Shown in pieces: positions 47,721 to 59,336 of a stretch of 64,000 bases of DNA. How positions within the stretch are numbered: the first letter of the stretch is position 1; each line of letters starts with the position of its first letter. The notes below the pieces were generated by a model, which did no database searches, was not told where the DNA came from, and worked only from the letters and a program-made list of their open reading frames with translations. Both the position numbers and the translations under genes were made by a program. The stretch comes from Hypoxylon rubiginosum (lineage: Eukaryota > Ascomycota > Sordariomycetes > Xylariales > Hypoxylaceae), in the NCBI GenBank assembly GCA_902806565.1, contig CADCXA010000062.1:434001-498000 (forward strand), given 5' to 3'.

Positions 47721-49662
47721 ATGCCGAGTCGATTCGGCAGTAGCTTCACGCACAGGAGAGGATCTGTGCGGGATACCAAAGACTTACCGCCTGTTCAATT
47801 ATCGAACCCTGCCAGAGAATTCGTGGACAGCCGAGTTGAGATCAATCATCCAAGAACATTTGACGCACCCGCCGCGGAAAATGGCCGTCCAGGAGCTGAC
47901 AGCCCCGAAAAGCAGCCATCATCCGAAGAGGCGGACGACCTAAGTCTGCAAAATGAGGAAGAGGACGCGCACTGCAAACAATTCGCAGAGGTGTTAAAAA
48001 CATTTGAGAATGACCTTCCGACCAAGTACAAGACGCGCTTCAATCTGGGCGGCAAGCATAGCTGGTCGGAAGTCATCGAGGAGGCCAGCATCGCCGAGAT
48101 GAAGTACAAGAAGAAGGCCGACAAGGAGTCGCCCTTCGGCCGGGTCCGCGGCTTCTTCCGGTCCCTGCAGAAGAAGTCACCCATTCTAGATAGCTGGCTC
48201 GACCTGCTGCCCGACGAGAGCGAGTATGCGAGTCTGATATGCGGCGGCTTCAAGATCATCCTGCGGGCCGCCGCGAGGATGGATGAGATCAAAGAGTTTA
48301 TGGTCAAGGCCATGGCAACGATTCCCGAAGAGGTGGAGTCGGCGCAGTTGATGATTGACTATAATCAGGATCTGGACACGTCGCGGCGGTTGTACAGGCG
48401 TGTGTCGTCCCTATACTATTCGGTGTTCGGGATTCTCGAGCACATCATTAACTGGTATGGCCAGAGATCCGCTGCCCGGCATTTCAAAGCCATCTTGCAG
48501 CAGAGCATTTATGAGAAGGAACTAGAGGACAAGGTTAATGACTTTAAGGCGGCGGTTTCGGCTGTGAAGGACGAAGGTATATGCCAACTGAACCTCCCCT
48601 ATTCTTCATCTAACTTCGGTATGGTCTACATTTAAAGACGCAAGCTAAACATCAGATATAGCCAACTTATGCGGTCTTCGCCGTCTTCACGATATATACC
48701 ACGACGGGCTTGCTATGCAGAAAATTCTGCAATCCTTAGAAGAAGCGCTGCGCAGCAACCCGAAACTCCATCCCCAGAGCGGCCAGCCGCTGCAGGTTCA
48801 GTATACGCAGCCGCAAGCTCCGAGAAGGAAGGCCATATCGAGACAATCCCTGTGCGAGTCCGTCCTACGGTACGATCCGGACGTGCCCTGGGCGGACCTG
48901 ACCGCCATCATGCACCGAGGCAGCGAGCTCAGCCTGAAGGAGCAGGATCGGATCGTGTACGTGATCGAAAGCCCGGTCCTGCGGAACTGGCTCCTCAGCC
49001 CCAAGAACGGGATCCTGCTCGTCCGGGAGAACTCGGAGGACCTCGACAGCAGCAGCACGTCGTCGGCCATGTCGTTCGTCGCGGCCCATATCATCCAGTC
49101 GACGCAGCAGCAGGCGCAGAAGTCTCGACTCCTAAGCCTGCACTGGTTCGCAGGGCAGCACCGGAACGCGCGCAGCGACGCGGACGCCAACGTACACGGG
49201 GTCGTGCGGTCGCTGATCGGACAACTACTACACGTGTACGGCCGGTTCGACCTGTACTTCATCAAACAGAGCACGGCGCTCGCGATCCGCGAGCGGAACG
49301 ACCTGAAAGTCTTGTGCGACGTCTTCGACGAGCTGCTGTTCCAGCTGCCCGAGAAAACCGTCCTCTTCTGCGTCGTCGACTGGCTGGCCTGCCTCGAGTA
49401 CCGACACCGGGATGACGTGCAGTACCTACTAGAGCGGCTGCGGGCCGTCGCGAGGCACGCGGGCGGGAAGGGGACTCTGTTTAAGCTCCTGCTGACGCAT
49501 GCCGGAGGCGCGTTCCGGGCGGCGGCGGTGCTTGACGGGCCCGGTGAGATACTGGACGTGCCGGAGGACGGCGACGGGAATCGGATGGGCTTTAACAAGC
49601 TCATGTGGGATCTGAAAGTCAGTAGCAAGATAGACCATCTAGCTGCTAGACCGAAGCGGTAG
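47721..49662 (+). CDS. DUF7708-type fungal protein, NLR/STAND-like N-terminus
   Basis: Exon 1 47721-48576, intron of 85 nt (gtatat; branch gctaaac; acceptor atatag, phase 1), exon 2 48662-49662; 618 aa. The first ATG is 47721 (MPSRFGSS). Residues about 145-230 hold the block SWLDLLPDESEYASLICGGF, KIILRAAARMDEIKEFM and YSVFGILEHIINW, which matches the helical DUF7708 domain that heads many fungal NACHT/NLR-like proteins. Exon 2 continues with AISRQSLCESVLRYD and a region corresponding to a nucleotide-binding domain (LLVRENSEDLDSSS, LLSLHWFAGQH), but I see no GxxxxGK[ST] Walker A. It therefore looks like a degenerate or ATP-independent relative. Possible roles in self/non-self recognition come from the family only. 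Confidence 0.75.
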
Positions 49663-50636
49663 AGTATCGAGGGCGGGAGGACTAAGACTATTGGTCGTGT
49701 ATGTCTACACGAAACGAACCTTCGTAATCTAGAGCGTAGGTAGGACCGTGTGGCAGAAAGAAAGCAAGGGGGCAATGGATTCCGCCGATCTTACTAATGT
49801 AGCTCGCATCCAGACTGTTGATGGCACGAGTATACCTGCACGTTACCATCGTGAGACCCTGAGGTTTGGAAAAAGTCAGTCGCTCATTGGTCGCCAGGTC
49901 AGGTAATAACCTGGCTTCATGGAGTAATGATGAGATCACGGCACGGTGAGCCCCCCACCCCGGTCTCCGGGGTTTTCAATCCCGTAACGCCGGAGGTCAC
50001 CGGCCTCTTGATAGGGTCCGAAGAGAAGGAGATTACCAATTGTTGCATTCTAAATTGCTTCCGTCACCCCACAAAGGCGAGCCCTGAAATCAATTCAATC
50101 CCCTGTCTATGCCTAAACAGGAAACCCCGGATCCGGGAAAGCGGCCGTAAGAAAGCTGGAGGTTGCGCGCGCTATCGCCGGTATTCCCGTACTGCATCTA
50201 CACGGTTACTGCAAGTACGCGGCTACTGGCAAGTGCACCAGTGTAAATGGATACTCACAGCGTACCAGACTGGCTTTGTTTGCTATCCAATGTACATCAC
50301 TAATGAAGTCAGACGCCCCAGATTTCATCTAAAAGGGGAAACTTGCCATAAGATAGGATCCTAGGTAGCCTCCCAGTTTGTGTGGTCTCAACGCGGCTAG
50401 TCGAATATTGCATTCTCGTACGTTGCAGCCAACTATTATTAGACTACTTTAAGAGCATTCTTCGAGGATCGTCCGACGCATCTCGGACCCATTATCTCCG
50501 GAGAAGATCTATATAAGAAGATTGCTCGCGCCAGCCTTGGCAATAGGGAAGACAGACATCTAAAGATACCTAGAGATCTAAGCAAACTCATCTTAAAACA
50601 TTTCTACTATCAACTAGTATCCACCAAAAGCACACC
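49663..50636. other. Intergenic before the candidate cluster
   Basis: No supported gene; the plus frame 49927-50364 lacks splice context and motifs. A TATA-like ctatataag at 50508-50516 lies about 120 nt upstream of the epimerase ATG. Confidence 0.45.
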
Positions 50637-51713
50637 ATGGCAGACACAATCAAGAAGCAGCGCATCTTCATGACGGGGGCGAGCGGGTACGTGGGGTCCG
50701 TCATCACCGAGTTCGCCATCGCGGACGGGTACGAGGTGCACGGGCTGTCTCGCTCGGAGGCGAACGACGAGAAGCTGCGGAAGCTGGGCGCCGTGCCGGT
50801 ACGCGGAGACCTGAGCTCGCTAGACGTACTCCGTCGGGAAGCAGCCGCCGCCGATGTTGTGATACACCTTGCCGACCCCTTCAACTTCGATCTATCTAAT
50901 GGCTACGATCCCGTTCTGAAAGCTCAGGCAGCCGTGGCCGACGCCTTCGCCGACAGCCTTCAGGGGAGCGGAAAGGTGCTGCTTACGACCGGTGGTGCCC
51001 TCATGGCCGCTTCGGACCCGAACGGTCAGTCACTCAGCAGCTGTGTCTCCCTTGGTGTAGCCGACTGATGTATGATAGGTGGCGAAACCGACGAAACAAC
51101 ACCGGCCCCCAACGAGGAGATTATACCCCGCACCCGCGTTGAGAAGTATGACCTGAGCCTCGCCGAGAAGGGGATCAGGGTAGCTGCTATCCGTCTCGCC
51201 CCATTCGTATACGGACGCGGCGGCAGTGGTATCCGACTGTTCAGTGCGTACCAAAGCTTCTGTATCTACGCAAATATGCAATTGCTAATTCACCCCTTTT
51301 CAGTGCAAATGGCCGCGAAAAACGGCCACGTCCTCACCGTAGACGAGGGCAAGGCGCACACGACCGCGGTGCACGTGGACGACGCGGCGCGCCTGTACCT
51401 GCTAGCGGCCAAGAAAGCCCCGGTCGGGGGCACGCGGTACAACGCGACGGAGCCGGGCGGCGTCACGCACCGGCAGCTGGCCGAGGCCATCGCCGAGGCC
51501 GTCGGCGTGCCCGTCAAGTCGCTGACGCTCGACGAGGCGACCGCGCAGCTCGGCCTCTTCTTCGCGCGCTTCCTCTCCGCCGACAACCGGTCTTCTAGCG
51601 CCAAGGCCCGGAACGAGCTCGGCTGGGAGATTAAGGAGACGGCGGGGATCCTCGCGGATATTAAGGCAGGCTCCTATCCGGCGGTCGCGCAGGCTATCAA
51701 GAGCGGTCATTAG
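50637..51713 (+). CDS. NAD(P)-binding epimerase/dehydratase (extended SDR, NmrA-like)
   Basis: Three exons: 50637-51024, 51079-51243, 51304-51713; introns of 54 nt (gtcagt...gatag) and 60 nt (gtgcgt, branch gctaat, ttttcag). The second intron is a multiple of three, so an unspliced reading also stays open, but splicing gives RLFMQMAAKNG, the better family fit. Product 320 aa. RIFMTGASGYVGSVI is the N-terminal dinucleotide-binding motif; VVIHLADPF closes the Rossmann core; LAPFVYGRGGSG and the C-terminal HRQLAEAI match the NAD-dependent epimerase/dehydratase family. It lies at the left edge of the candidate terpenoid cluster and could carry out a redox tailoring step; substrate not predictable. 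Confidence 0.88.
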
Positions 51714-51847
51714 GTAAGCCTAGGTACGCGCTAGAAGATCGTGAGCCGCGTCGGTGGGGGAAGAGAATAATGTCTAAATCTTGACATGTGGAGCTCGGAT
51801 ATCAAGTCAGAGACTGGAATCAAGGTAGTCATACCATTTGAATAAAC

Positions 51848-53681
51848 TCATACGATCAAGCAGTCAATCTTGAACCCCTGAAGTTGTAGTAACCAATTGT
51901 TGTTAGTCACACCATGACCCACAGCCAATTCTCTAGTACGAGCACTCTGGCCGATGCCGGAATCTTGCGCCACCGATGTGTTGTCCCTCATCTGCCAAAT
52001 CACCACCAGCGTCTCCATCGTCGACGTCAGCATTCCCCAGGGGCAGAGATCCCTCATTTCACATAGTCGATCCAACACCCAAGTCCTACTAGACGGGTCT
52101 GCTGTTTCGACACCCGTAAGGAATATAGGCCATGTCGCGAACTTGAATAGAGGACTATCGGTAGGAATGAAGGACAGATGGTGTAATATCGTACTAGCAA
52201 GGGCCGCGGTGTTAGGAAGTGCGGACAGATCATCCCCACTAACCCTCACAGAAAGCCGGCTCGGCAATCCTGGAGCGACGAGGAGTACGAAGAGGTAGAC
52301 AGCCGCGCGGAAAGCTGCTGCAATATGCTTGCGATATTCCAGTTCAACATGGTCCATGTAACCCACGGCCGCAGCAATCTTGGCACAGACCTCGGCTGCC
52401 CAAGCATCGCCGTCAAATGCTTGGATCTCTTCCAAGAGCTCAAGGCAGGTTTGCAAGTGCTGATCAATTAGGATGCCGGATTTGTTTGATTTGATGTCCC
52501 TTGCCAGCCGCGAGGTGCGGAATACGATGTATAGTAAACGCGAAGGGCAACTATGATAACTGTTGGCCTCAGTCCTGAGCAGGATATCAAGGATCTTGGT
52601 CTCATCACCGTCGAAGGTTGAGGGTGTCCAGGCGCTCGGTGATAGGAGTGAGTCGAGCGCATTGCTCCAGATATAATAAGCCGTTGAGTCCGAGATAATG
52701 TAGTCGCGAAGGCTGACGGATTGAGATGAGGTGAAGGGACATATAAATGGCAATGATATGATGGATTCATACGTTGATAATTCTAAAGGAGACTCGTCGT
52801 CTTGTAAATTTGATGTTAACGAGCTTCGCCGTCTAAGGGGGAGGGGTCCTGATGTCTGCACGCTCAACAATCTGCCCACGAAATTCATGTGAGCCCGCCA
52901 GCCATCCTTGCCAGAATCAATTAACGCGAAGTTGAGGAAGAAGAGCACGGCTGCTAGCAATGCATCTTTCTCCCCGTCATTCGTTTCAGCTCGGCCCAGA
53001 ACCTTTTGTCGTTCTATGACGCTCTGTACTGATATAATAGCCCTCTGCCGAGCTCGTAAGGCGTCAATAAGAGCATCAACCGCTGGCCGGGGGCTTTCCT
53101 GCGACCGCGATGACCAGCGGCGTACGGCATTAGAGTAGTGTAAAGCCGATGCAGCGATAATGATATCGCGGAGGAAGGGATACATTTGAGACATTGGAAT
53201 TAGATCTCTAAAGGGGTTGACACCACGTTGGGGTGAGTCGTAAACGATGAGATCCTGGCAAAAACGGACAGCATCTAGGTACGATTAGAAGTACAGTAAA
53301 AGGATGAAGGGGCAAGCTAGGGTTAGACTAACAGTAATTGAGATAATATCGTGACGAATTATCTAAACCCTGGAGTAGTGGGTCTAGTAATGGAATATTC
53401 GAAAAAAGAAATGAAGACTCGACGTTCTTAGAGATCAAGCTTGATTCAGCACATGCCCTGGCGTCAGGCTGAGACTTGAAAGACACTCGAGTTCTCGAGG
53501 GAGGACGGGTACTAGGATTTCTCGTCTGATCTTGGGATGCCACCCCATCCCCATCTACCCACTTGTAGAATTTGCCATAGCCAGGACACGCTCGCCCAGC
53601 ACTAGCGCACTTGAGGCATCCGGGTACGGAACGATCGCATCGCAGGCGACAGCGACGACAGTTGTGGCAAGCCTTTGACAT
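51848..53681 (-). CDS. Zn2Cys6 transcription factor (Fungal_trans_2 type)
   Basis: Exon 1 53681..53333, intron of 58 nt (gttagt, branch ctaatc, cctag), exon 2 53274..51848; 591 aa. ATG at 53681 gives MSKACHNCRRCRLRCDRS; cysteine spacing C-x2-C-x6-C-x6-C-x2-C-x6-C is the binuclear zinc cluster that binds CGG half-sites. A linker rich in R/S follows, then the acidic-helical domain with VYDSPQRGVNPFRDLIPMS and IAASALHYSNA, and the family end NNWLLQLQGFKIDCLIV. Positioned divergently from the MFS transporter gene with a 1.07 kb shared promoter; a cluster-specific regulator is a natural reading but not proved. No frame breaks. Confidence 0.9.
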
Positions 53682-54748
53682 AACAATGGAAGAGATTGCC
53701 AAGCCTTAGGCATGTAGTAGAGGAGCCTCTTTATTCTGGACGATGATTTTTAACTGTGATAAGCGGGTCAGGCGAGATGGGTTGTACATGAGTAAGTGGG
53801 ATAAAACAGGTAGGCTAAACGAACGACAGCTTAGTGCCCTGGACTGCCGAGCTAAGCCCTTCGGATGGAGATCCGGGGGTTCGGCTCAAGACCTGACTAA
53901 TGATCCGATTCGGTTCTGCAAAAGCATTGAAGCTTGACTAGACGATAGTGCCTAGGTACACAGGTACGACCTTTCTGTGGACTTCACACTTTTACATGTT
54001 TCCTCTTGGTAAGCAAACTGTGAATTGCGTACCGGTGGAATAGCTCTCTTACGGTTATGTAATAGTACAAGAGAAAAGGTGAGAAGGTCATGATGTCGGT
54101 AAAGAAAAAAAAGGTCTGACAACTTGATTTGGTAAAAAAAAACGTCGTCAACTGTGGATCTGAATGGGTGCTTTTAAGCTCGCGCTATACTTAGCATTAT
54201 GCACGACTTGAGCGACTTATACCGTAACAGGTAGCCAAGACTCACGCTGTGCATTTTGATGGGTCCGTTGCCGTAAAGCTTTCCAGGGTCAGTTCCACCT
54301 GCCGTCCAATCAATCCCCTCCTTTTTTTATTCCCCGGTGTCTCCGTTAGACAGACAGCTCAGAGGCTGAGAGGTCACAACGACACCTAGACACCTTAGAG
54401 TCCACAAGATCGATTGCACAATTCTATCGACCTCCCAATGCGGTGGCCAAGATACATCTCTCGCATAGCTGCAGACAGCTTTTTTCCCTTTATACATGAG
54501 TGATTCCTGTCCGTGTCCGAGTAGTATCTATGCGTCAGAGTATCCTCTTATACCTAGTATATAATATAGACTCTTATTCCAACCATGAACCATGACTTTG
54601 GTGACACATACTAATAAAATTTTCTGAGATATGGCACTTAAAAGACTTTGCTTGGATTAACTCATTACCTACTTCTCACCCCATCTGCTGTTGTTTCTCA
54701 CTCGACAGAACCAAAGGTGTTAGTATCAACCGTAGGCAGCACTGCGCC
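53682..54748. promoter_or_regulatory. Bidirectional promoter between regulator and transporter
   Basis: Separates divergent start codons at 53681 and 54749. AT-rich tracts (tatataatataga at about 54557-54569) are TATA-like for the transporter. I did not find a clear inverted CGG pair that would mark a Zn2Cys6 binding site. Confidence 0.45.
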
Positions 54749-56524
54749 ATGGACCAACCGACCGAAGCCCACGACGAACGCCCTGGCTCCGGTTCCGACA
54801 CCCTCGAAGATGGAAACGTAGAGCCCCTAGGCAAGGCCGAAATCGAGCGGCTCGGTCGCCAGCGGCCCGAGATACTCGGCGGCTGGGCGGCCGAGGCCGG
54901 CTTCGTCTTCGCCGTCGTGGCCTCGCTGTGCATGAGCGAGTACTTCATCAGCGGCTTCAACATCGTCCTGCCGGCCGTCGCCCAGCAGCTGCGCATCCCC
55001 GAGTCCCAGCGGACCTGGCCCGCCGGCGTCATCAACCTGACCACCGCCGCGCTCCTCCTCCCCTTCGCCCGCCTGTGCGCGCTGTACGGCGGCCGCGTCG
55101 TTTTCCTCGGCGGCCACGTCGTATGTAACATCCAGAGCTCCTTCCTGGGAGTAATCACTCCCGAGAAATGCATTAAATTAGCCCATTCCCTTCCTTGACA
55201 AGCAATTACTGACTCATATTGTTATAGTGGCTCCTGATATGGTCCGTCGTCTGCGGCTTCAGCAGGAGCCCCGTCATGCTGATAGCGAGCCGCGCGATGC
55301 AGGGGATCGGTGCCTCCGCCTTCCTCCCTGCTGGCCTAGCTCTACTAGGCCAGACGTATCGGCCCGGCCCGCGCAAGAACCTCATCTTCAGCCTGTACGG
55401 CGCCGCCGCCTGCGTCGGGTTCTACTTCGGCATCATCATGGGCGCCCTTACCGGGCAGCTCGCGGACTGGACCGTGTACTTCTGGGTCGGCGCCGCCTTC
55501 GTCTTCGCCGTCATCGTTACCGGCTTCTTCGCCATCCCCCGCCACCTCGACCACGACGGCCGCGACGTGCGGATGGATTGGTGGGGTCTGTGCACTATTG
55601 TGCCCGGCTTGCTGCTTGTGGTATATGCGCTCACGGACGGAGGCAATGCGCCCGACGGCTGGCGCACGCCGTACATCTACGTTACGTTCATCATTGGCGG
55701 GCTCTTGCTCTGTGCGGCGGTGTATGTGGAAGGGTGGGTTTCCGCCCAACCACTGCTATCGGCCGACCTATTTCGCCCAAAATATATGAAACGCGTCTCT
55801 GCCTTCTTATTCTGCGGATTCGGCGTGTTCAATATTTTCCTGTTCTATGCCAGCTTCTAGTAAGGTGCCCTACGGTCTATCCATGACTCCCTACACCTAT
55901 CAAGGGCATGTGCTAACTACCAGAATCAGTATCGAAGACGTTTTAGGTGCGACACCTCTCGTGACAGCGGCCTGGTTCATCCCTCTGGCCCTTGGCGGAT
56001 TTATACTTGCAATTACCGGAGGATTCGTCTTGCATATACTTCCGGGTCAGATCCTGCTCCTCGTCTCCGGGTTGGGCTATGTCCTCTGCGTGTTGCTATT
56101 CCCCTTAATACCCGCGCAAGACGGGTCAAGCGGGCTATCAACCAGCCATATTTATTGGGCGTATATTTTCCCGTCCATGGTTTGCGGCACGATCGGCATC
56201 GATATCGCATACAACGTGACGAACGTCTTCGTCACCACCGCGATGCCTCGACGTCTCCAGGCGACCGCCGCAGGGCTACTCGTTAGCCTTGGATATCTTG
56301 GTATGGCATTTTGGCTCGGCGTGGCTGACTTAGCTATCTCAACATCGGCCCGCTCTCGGAACAATATGGGCCTCCGTGAAAGATACCAGGTAGGGTTTTG
56401 GACTGGTGTTGGATTGGCCGGCTTTACACTTTGCTGCGCTTTAACCGTACGCCTTGGTCGAGCGTCGGCAGAGTTAACTGCGGATGAGAAATACGAATTA
56501 GAACGTGATGCAGCCCAGCAATAA
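54749..56524 (+). CDS. MFS drug:H+ antiporter (14-TM type)
   Basis: Exons 54749-55120, 55228-55859, 55930-56524; introns 107 nt (gtatgt, CTGAC, ttatag) and 70 nt (gtaagg, gctaac, tcag); 532 aa. The hydrophilic N-terminus (about 45 residues) precedes many helices; FISGFNIVLPAVAQQL is the usual TM1 end of DHA2 exporters. ASRAMQGIGASAFLPAG and the LYGAAACVGFYFGIIMG region carry the conserved glycines; the motif-C-like glycine helix is in exon 2, and the long loop HLDHDGRDVRMDWWG separates the halves. The second intron was placed by restoring YASFYIEDVLGATP. Likely exports a cluster product or toxin across the plasma membrane; specificity unknown. Frame intact. Confidence 0.9.
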
Positions 56525-57586
56525 CACTAAGCTACGGGCATATGCCAGACGAGATAGAATTGGATAAAGTAGATGGATAATGCTAGATCTATAGACTTGG
56601 TATAAAGAGTAAAGAGCATTAGGATTTTGACCACGTAAATAAATCAATTCTAAAAAAGGTACATTTGCGGTCAAAACTCAGAACAAAATGATGACGTAAT
56701 CTTCTATATGCCCTATAACTGCCTCATAATACAGGGACCTAAGTGCTGAAGGTTACCGATAGCCTCAATAACGGCTCAACAACGGCTTCCCGTATACTCA
56801 AATACGTACTAGAATTCATAAATAACAATTATAATTGAATTGCAATTCAGTTTCAATTGAATTACAATTAAATTACATTTAGAAATGAGACAGATATGTG
56901 GTAAAAGGTTAGGTGTTCTATAAGGCCTCCTAACCGTGGCTCAGCAACGGCTCGACAACGGCTTTGTAATAGCCCTACAAATACAGGGAGCTTAGTGCTA
57001 AGCGTCGCTATAATTACAGTGAGTTACAGCGTGCACCTTCTATAACTACGGATTATGTCATCAATTTCAGAGTTTTGACCGGGTTGGCGGTTTTGGGTGA
57101 TATAGCCAGCCTTCGCGCCAGGTTTCAAAACCTTACCCTGCTATAAATGGCTTATAAATACAGGGAGATTAGTGCCAAGCCCCGCTACAGCTACAGTGAG
57201 TTACAGCGCATACCCTCTATAACTTAAGATTATGTCATCAATTTTCAGATGTGGCCATTGATTCCATTGGGCGAAGACTTCATGATCAAACGTCATTGAT
57301 GATCATTCGAAGGAATGGAGGGATGAAAATTATGATCTGAACTTGCGTCATATTGCCGATCTAACTCCTCAACGACATACTGGGATATCTATCCTTGTTG
57401 CTGAACTGAATAATTTAATCTGCATTCCCAGTTGCATTCGAAAATCAGCCAATCCTGACATTCTAAAAGGGGATGCCCATTCAACTTCACGCAAAGCTAT
57501 AAGAGATACCACTTCTCCCCTCTAGGGAAAGTACAAAGCGTTTAGACCAACACTTAACTCTTGTGTAAAAGTCATCATCGATTAAT
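56525..57586. other. Intergenic with 177 bp tandem repeat array
   Basis: Holds the array at 56960-57248 and a palindrome-rich AATT block near 56820-56880 (attgaattgcaattc and variants). No gene is supported. Confidence 0.6.
56961..57248 (+). repeat. Tandem duplication, 177 bp period, plus older relic
   Basis: The blocks atacagggag...cagtgagttacagcg and gattatgtcatcaatt recur exactly 177 nt apart (56981/57158 and 57051/57228). An older, partial unit with ataatacagggacctaagtgct lies at about 56726-56790. The spacer between the copies is less conserved. Confidence 0.75.
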
Positions 57587-57930
57587 ATGCAGTTCCAACT
57601 CATCGCTCTCGCAACCTTTTTCGCAGTAACACAGGCAGCTCCTCCGATACTGTCCAACCCGCGCAATACGGCCAACCCTGGTGCATCGTGAGTGCCCCCA
57701 GTCATCTCATAGCGCAGACACATTCTGAAATCGCACAACTTCGAACTGTAGCCCCTTACAGTAGGATTCGGATGTCGCTAACTCCTATGCACCTCCCAGG
57801 CTTAGCACAATGCTGGAACAGGGGAAGACCCTCCGTGCCCTAATAATTGGCCCAAAGATTGTAAGATCCCAGGAGGAGACATACCGTTCTGCTATGTTAG
57901 TATCTGCTACTTCATTTGAGTCGATACCGA
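57587..57930 (+). CDS. Possible small secreted peptide gene (low confidence)
   Basis: ATG at 57587 starts MQFQLIALATFFAVTQAAPP, a textbook signal peptide with an Ala-x-Ala cleavage region, in its own short frame. A gtgagt donor follows at about 57688. Downstream, one frame near 57808-57900 encodes PCPNNWPKDCKIPGG and IPFCY, cysteine-bearing and secreted-protein-like, but I could not find one acceptor combination that joins both in frame: a gtag acceptor at about 57748 or ttag at about 57807 are options. Length about 60-80 aa if real. It sits between the transporter and the D123-like gene. An effector-like or antimicrobial role is speculation. Confidence 0.35.
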
Positions 57931-58337
57931 CTACTTACTTTCTAAATAGATAGATTCATGCCCCACGAGCTCTTGATTTAGACAAGTCTCCGCTATGGAA
58001 CTGTTAGAATAAGAGGTATCCCATGGAATAAAAGAAAACACATGATATCAATTTTGCTAACATGCACCGAGAGAAAGAAGAATCAACTGTCTTTACCTAG
58101 CTACTGGGATAGGGGAACAGTATATAAATCAAATCCAGCTCTGGAACAACACCGGAAGCAGGTACGGATATGGACAGTCTCATTCGACGTGCCAAAATAA
58201 GGTTATGCAAGAATTATCTAGAAAATAAACGAGGCTCGGTCATTGAAAGTATACATGAGATACAAGTGTCGTGTTGATACCTTTCCGATGCTAAAGATGT
58301 ACTCGTAAAGCAATAAGTAGGTAAGCGTCGCTGCCGC
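57931..58337. other. Intergenic, nothing recognised
   Basis: AT-leaning spacer at the 3' side of the D123-like gene. Frame 58214-58645 minus is a shadow of that gene. Confidence 0.45.
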
Positions 58338-59336
58338 TCAGTACGTGATCCTGAACTCCGTCTCAGTTTTACCACCGGCGCTGTATAACACATCCTTGTC
58401 GGTTTTCCACTGAAAAAGGCAAGAGCCGCAAGCGGAGCGGATGCCGAACACGTTGACCTCGATGAGCTGGCACTGCCTCGTCTGCTCGTCGAAGAGGACA
58501 TCGAAGGTGAAACCTTGCGTGAGCAAGTAACGATCCATCTCGTTAGGGGACATAAGATCTTTCCTAATCTCTGTAAGAATTTCTTCGCATTTCCTCGTGA
58601 TCTCTTTGGCAATTCGACAAGCATGGTCCTCGGACCTGAACGCAAAGAGCCATAGTTTATGCCACTCGTACTGGCTGATGGCGGATATGTGCATGTCTGC
58701 TAGCGAGTCGACGGGAGGACAGAAGACGCGATATTCGCGCGCTAATTGCATTCGGTTGTTGAATGGTAGGAAGAACAACTCGAACTCTTCTAGGTCTGGT
58801 CTGAATCCTATTGAGGCATCCGAGCGGTCTGGGCTAAGGATTTTGGCTAATGCATTCCGGGCCCGCGACGAAGTGACTAGATGTAGAATGACATCGTCTA
58901 CCGAGCTCAGCGACAACCTTCCCGGAACACTGTGGACGCCGTCCTTCGCTGAGCAGGCCTCTAATCGCATGAAAAGTCCTTCGGGAGGAAATTGCAACCT
59001 TTGGAGGGTTGGTAGAATCTCATCCTTGATCTCTTCGCGATATATCCTGTTGACGTAGCCGCAAGGTATGGAACTATTGGCTACTTTGAGTAAAAGACGG
59101 GCTTGCGAGAGAGAGAAAGTGATGACTTGGCTATCCGCAGGTAAGAGGCCACGACTGCGCATGACTAGGGGCAACCATCGCCTGAAGGAGTATGGAAGTT
59201 CAGTCGGTACAGGCGTGTTTGGTTCGTCGCTTTCCGGGTGAAAAGATGTGTTGAACTTGCAGTCGTTGGTGGGTTGACGGGAACGACTGTTAATGTCCTC
59301 AAGGACCTCTTCGTACTTTACTCGGACGAGTTTCAT
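58338..59336 (-). CDS. CDC123/D123-like ATP-grasp protein
   Basis: Single exon, ATG at 59336 (MKLVRVKYEEVL), 332 aa. Matches the D123 family: SFRRWLPLVMRSRGLLP near residue 50, MRLEACSAKDGVHS with the conserved Lys region, EYRVFCPPVDS, GFTFDVLFDE and the end LIEVNVFGIRSACGSCLFQW, where Glu and Asn of EVN are ATP-grasp metal-binding residues. Cdc123 proper is an assembly factor for eIF2; fungi also carry shorter paralogues like this one whose targets are unknown, and this copy is within a metabolite-type neighbourhood, so it may be a diverged paralogue. Frame intact. Confidence 0.85.
   Translation of the reverse strand: MKLVRVKYEEVLEDINSRSRQPTNDCKFNTSFHPESDEPNTPVPTELPYSFRRWLPLVMRSRGLLPADSQVITFSLSQARLLLKVANSSIPCGYVNRIYREEIKDEILPTLQRLQFPPEGLFMRLEACSAKDGVHSVPGRLSLSSVDDVILHLVTSSRARNALAKILSPDRSDASIGFRPDLEEFELFFLPFNNRMQLAREYRVFCPPVDSLADMHISAISQYEWHKLWLFAFRSEDHACRIAKEITRKCEEILTEIRKDLMSPNEMDRYLLTQGFTFDVLFDEQTRQCQLIEVNVFGIRSACGSCLFQWKTDKDVLYSAGGKTETEFRITY

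Noticed and set aside
48669..49415. Alternative frame inside the DUF7708-type exon 2
   Set aside because: Arginine-rich shadow; the other frame continues the conserved protein.
49927..50364. Small plus-strand frame
   Set aside because: No motif and in low-conservation spacer.
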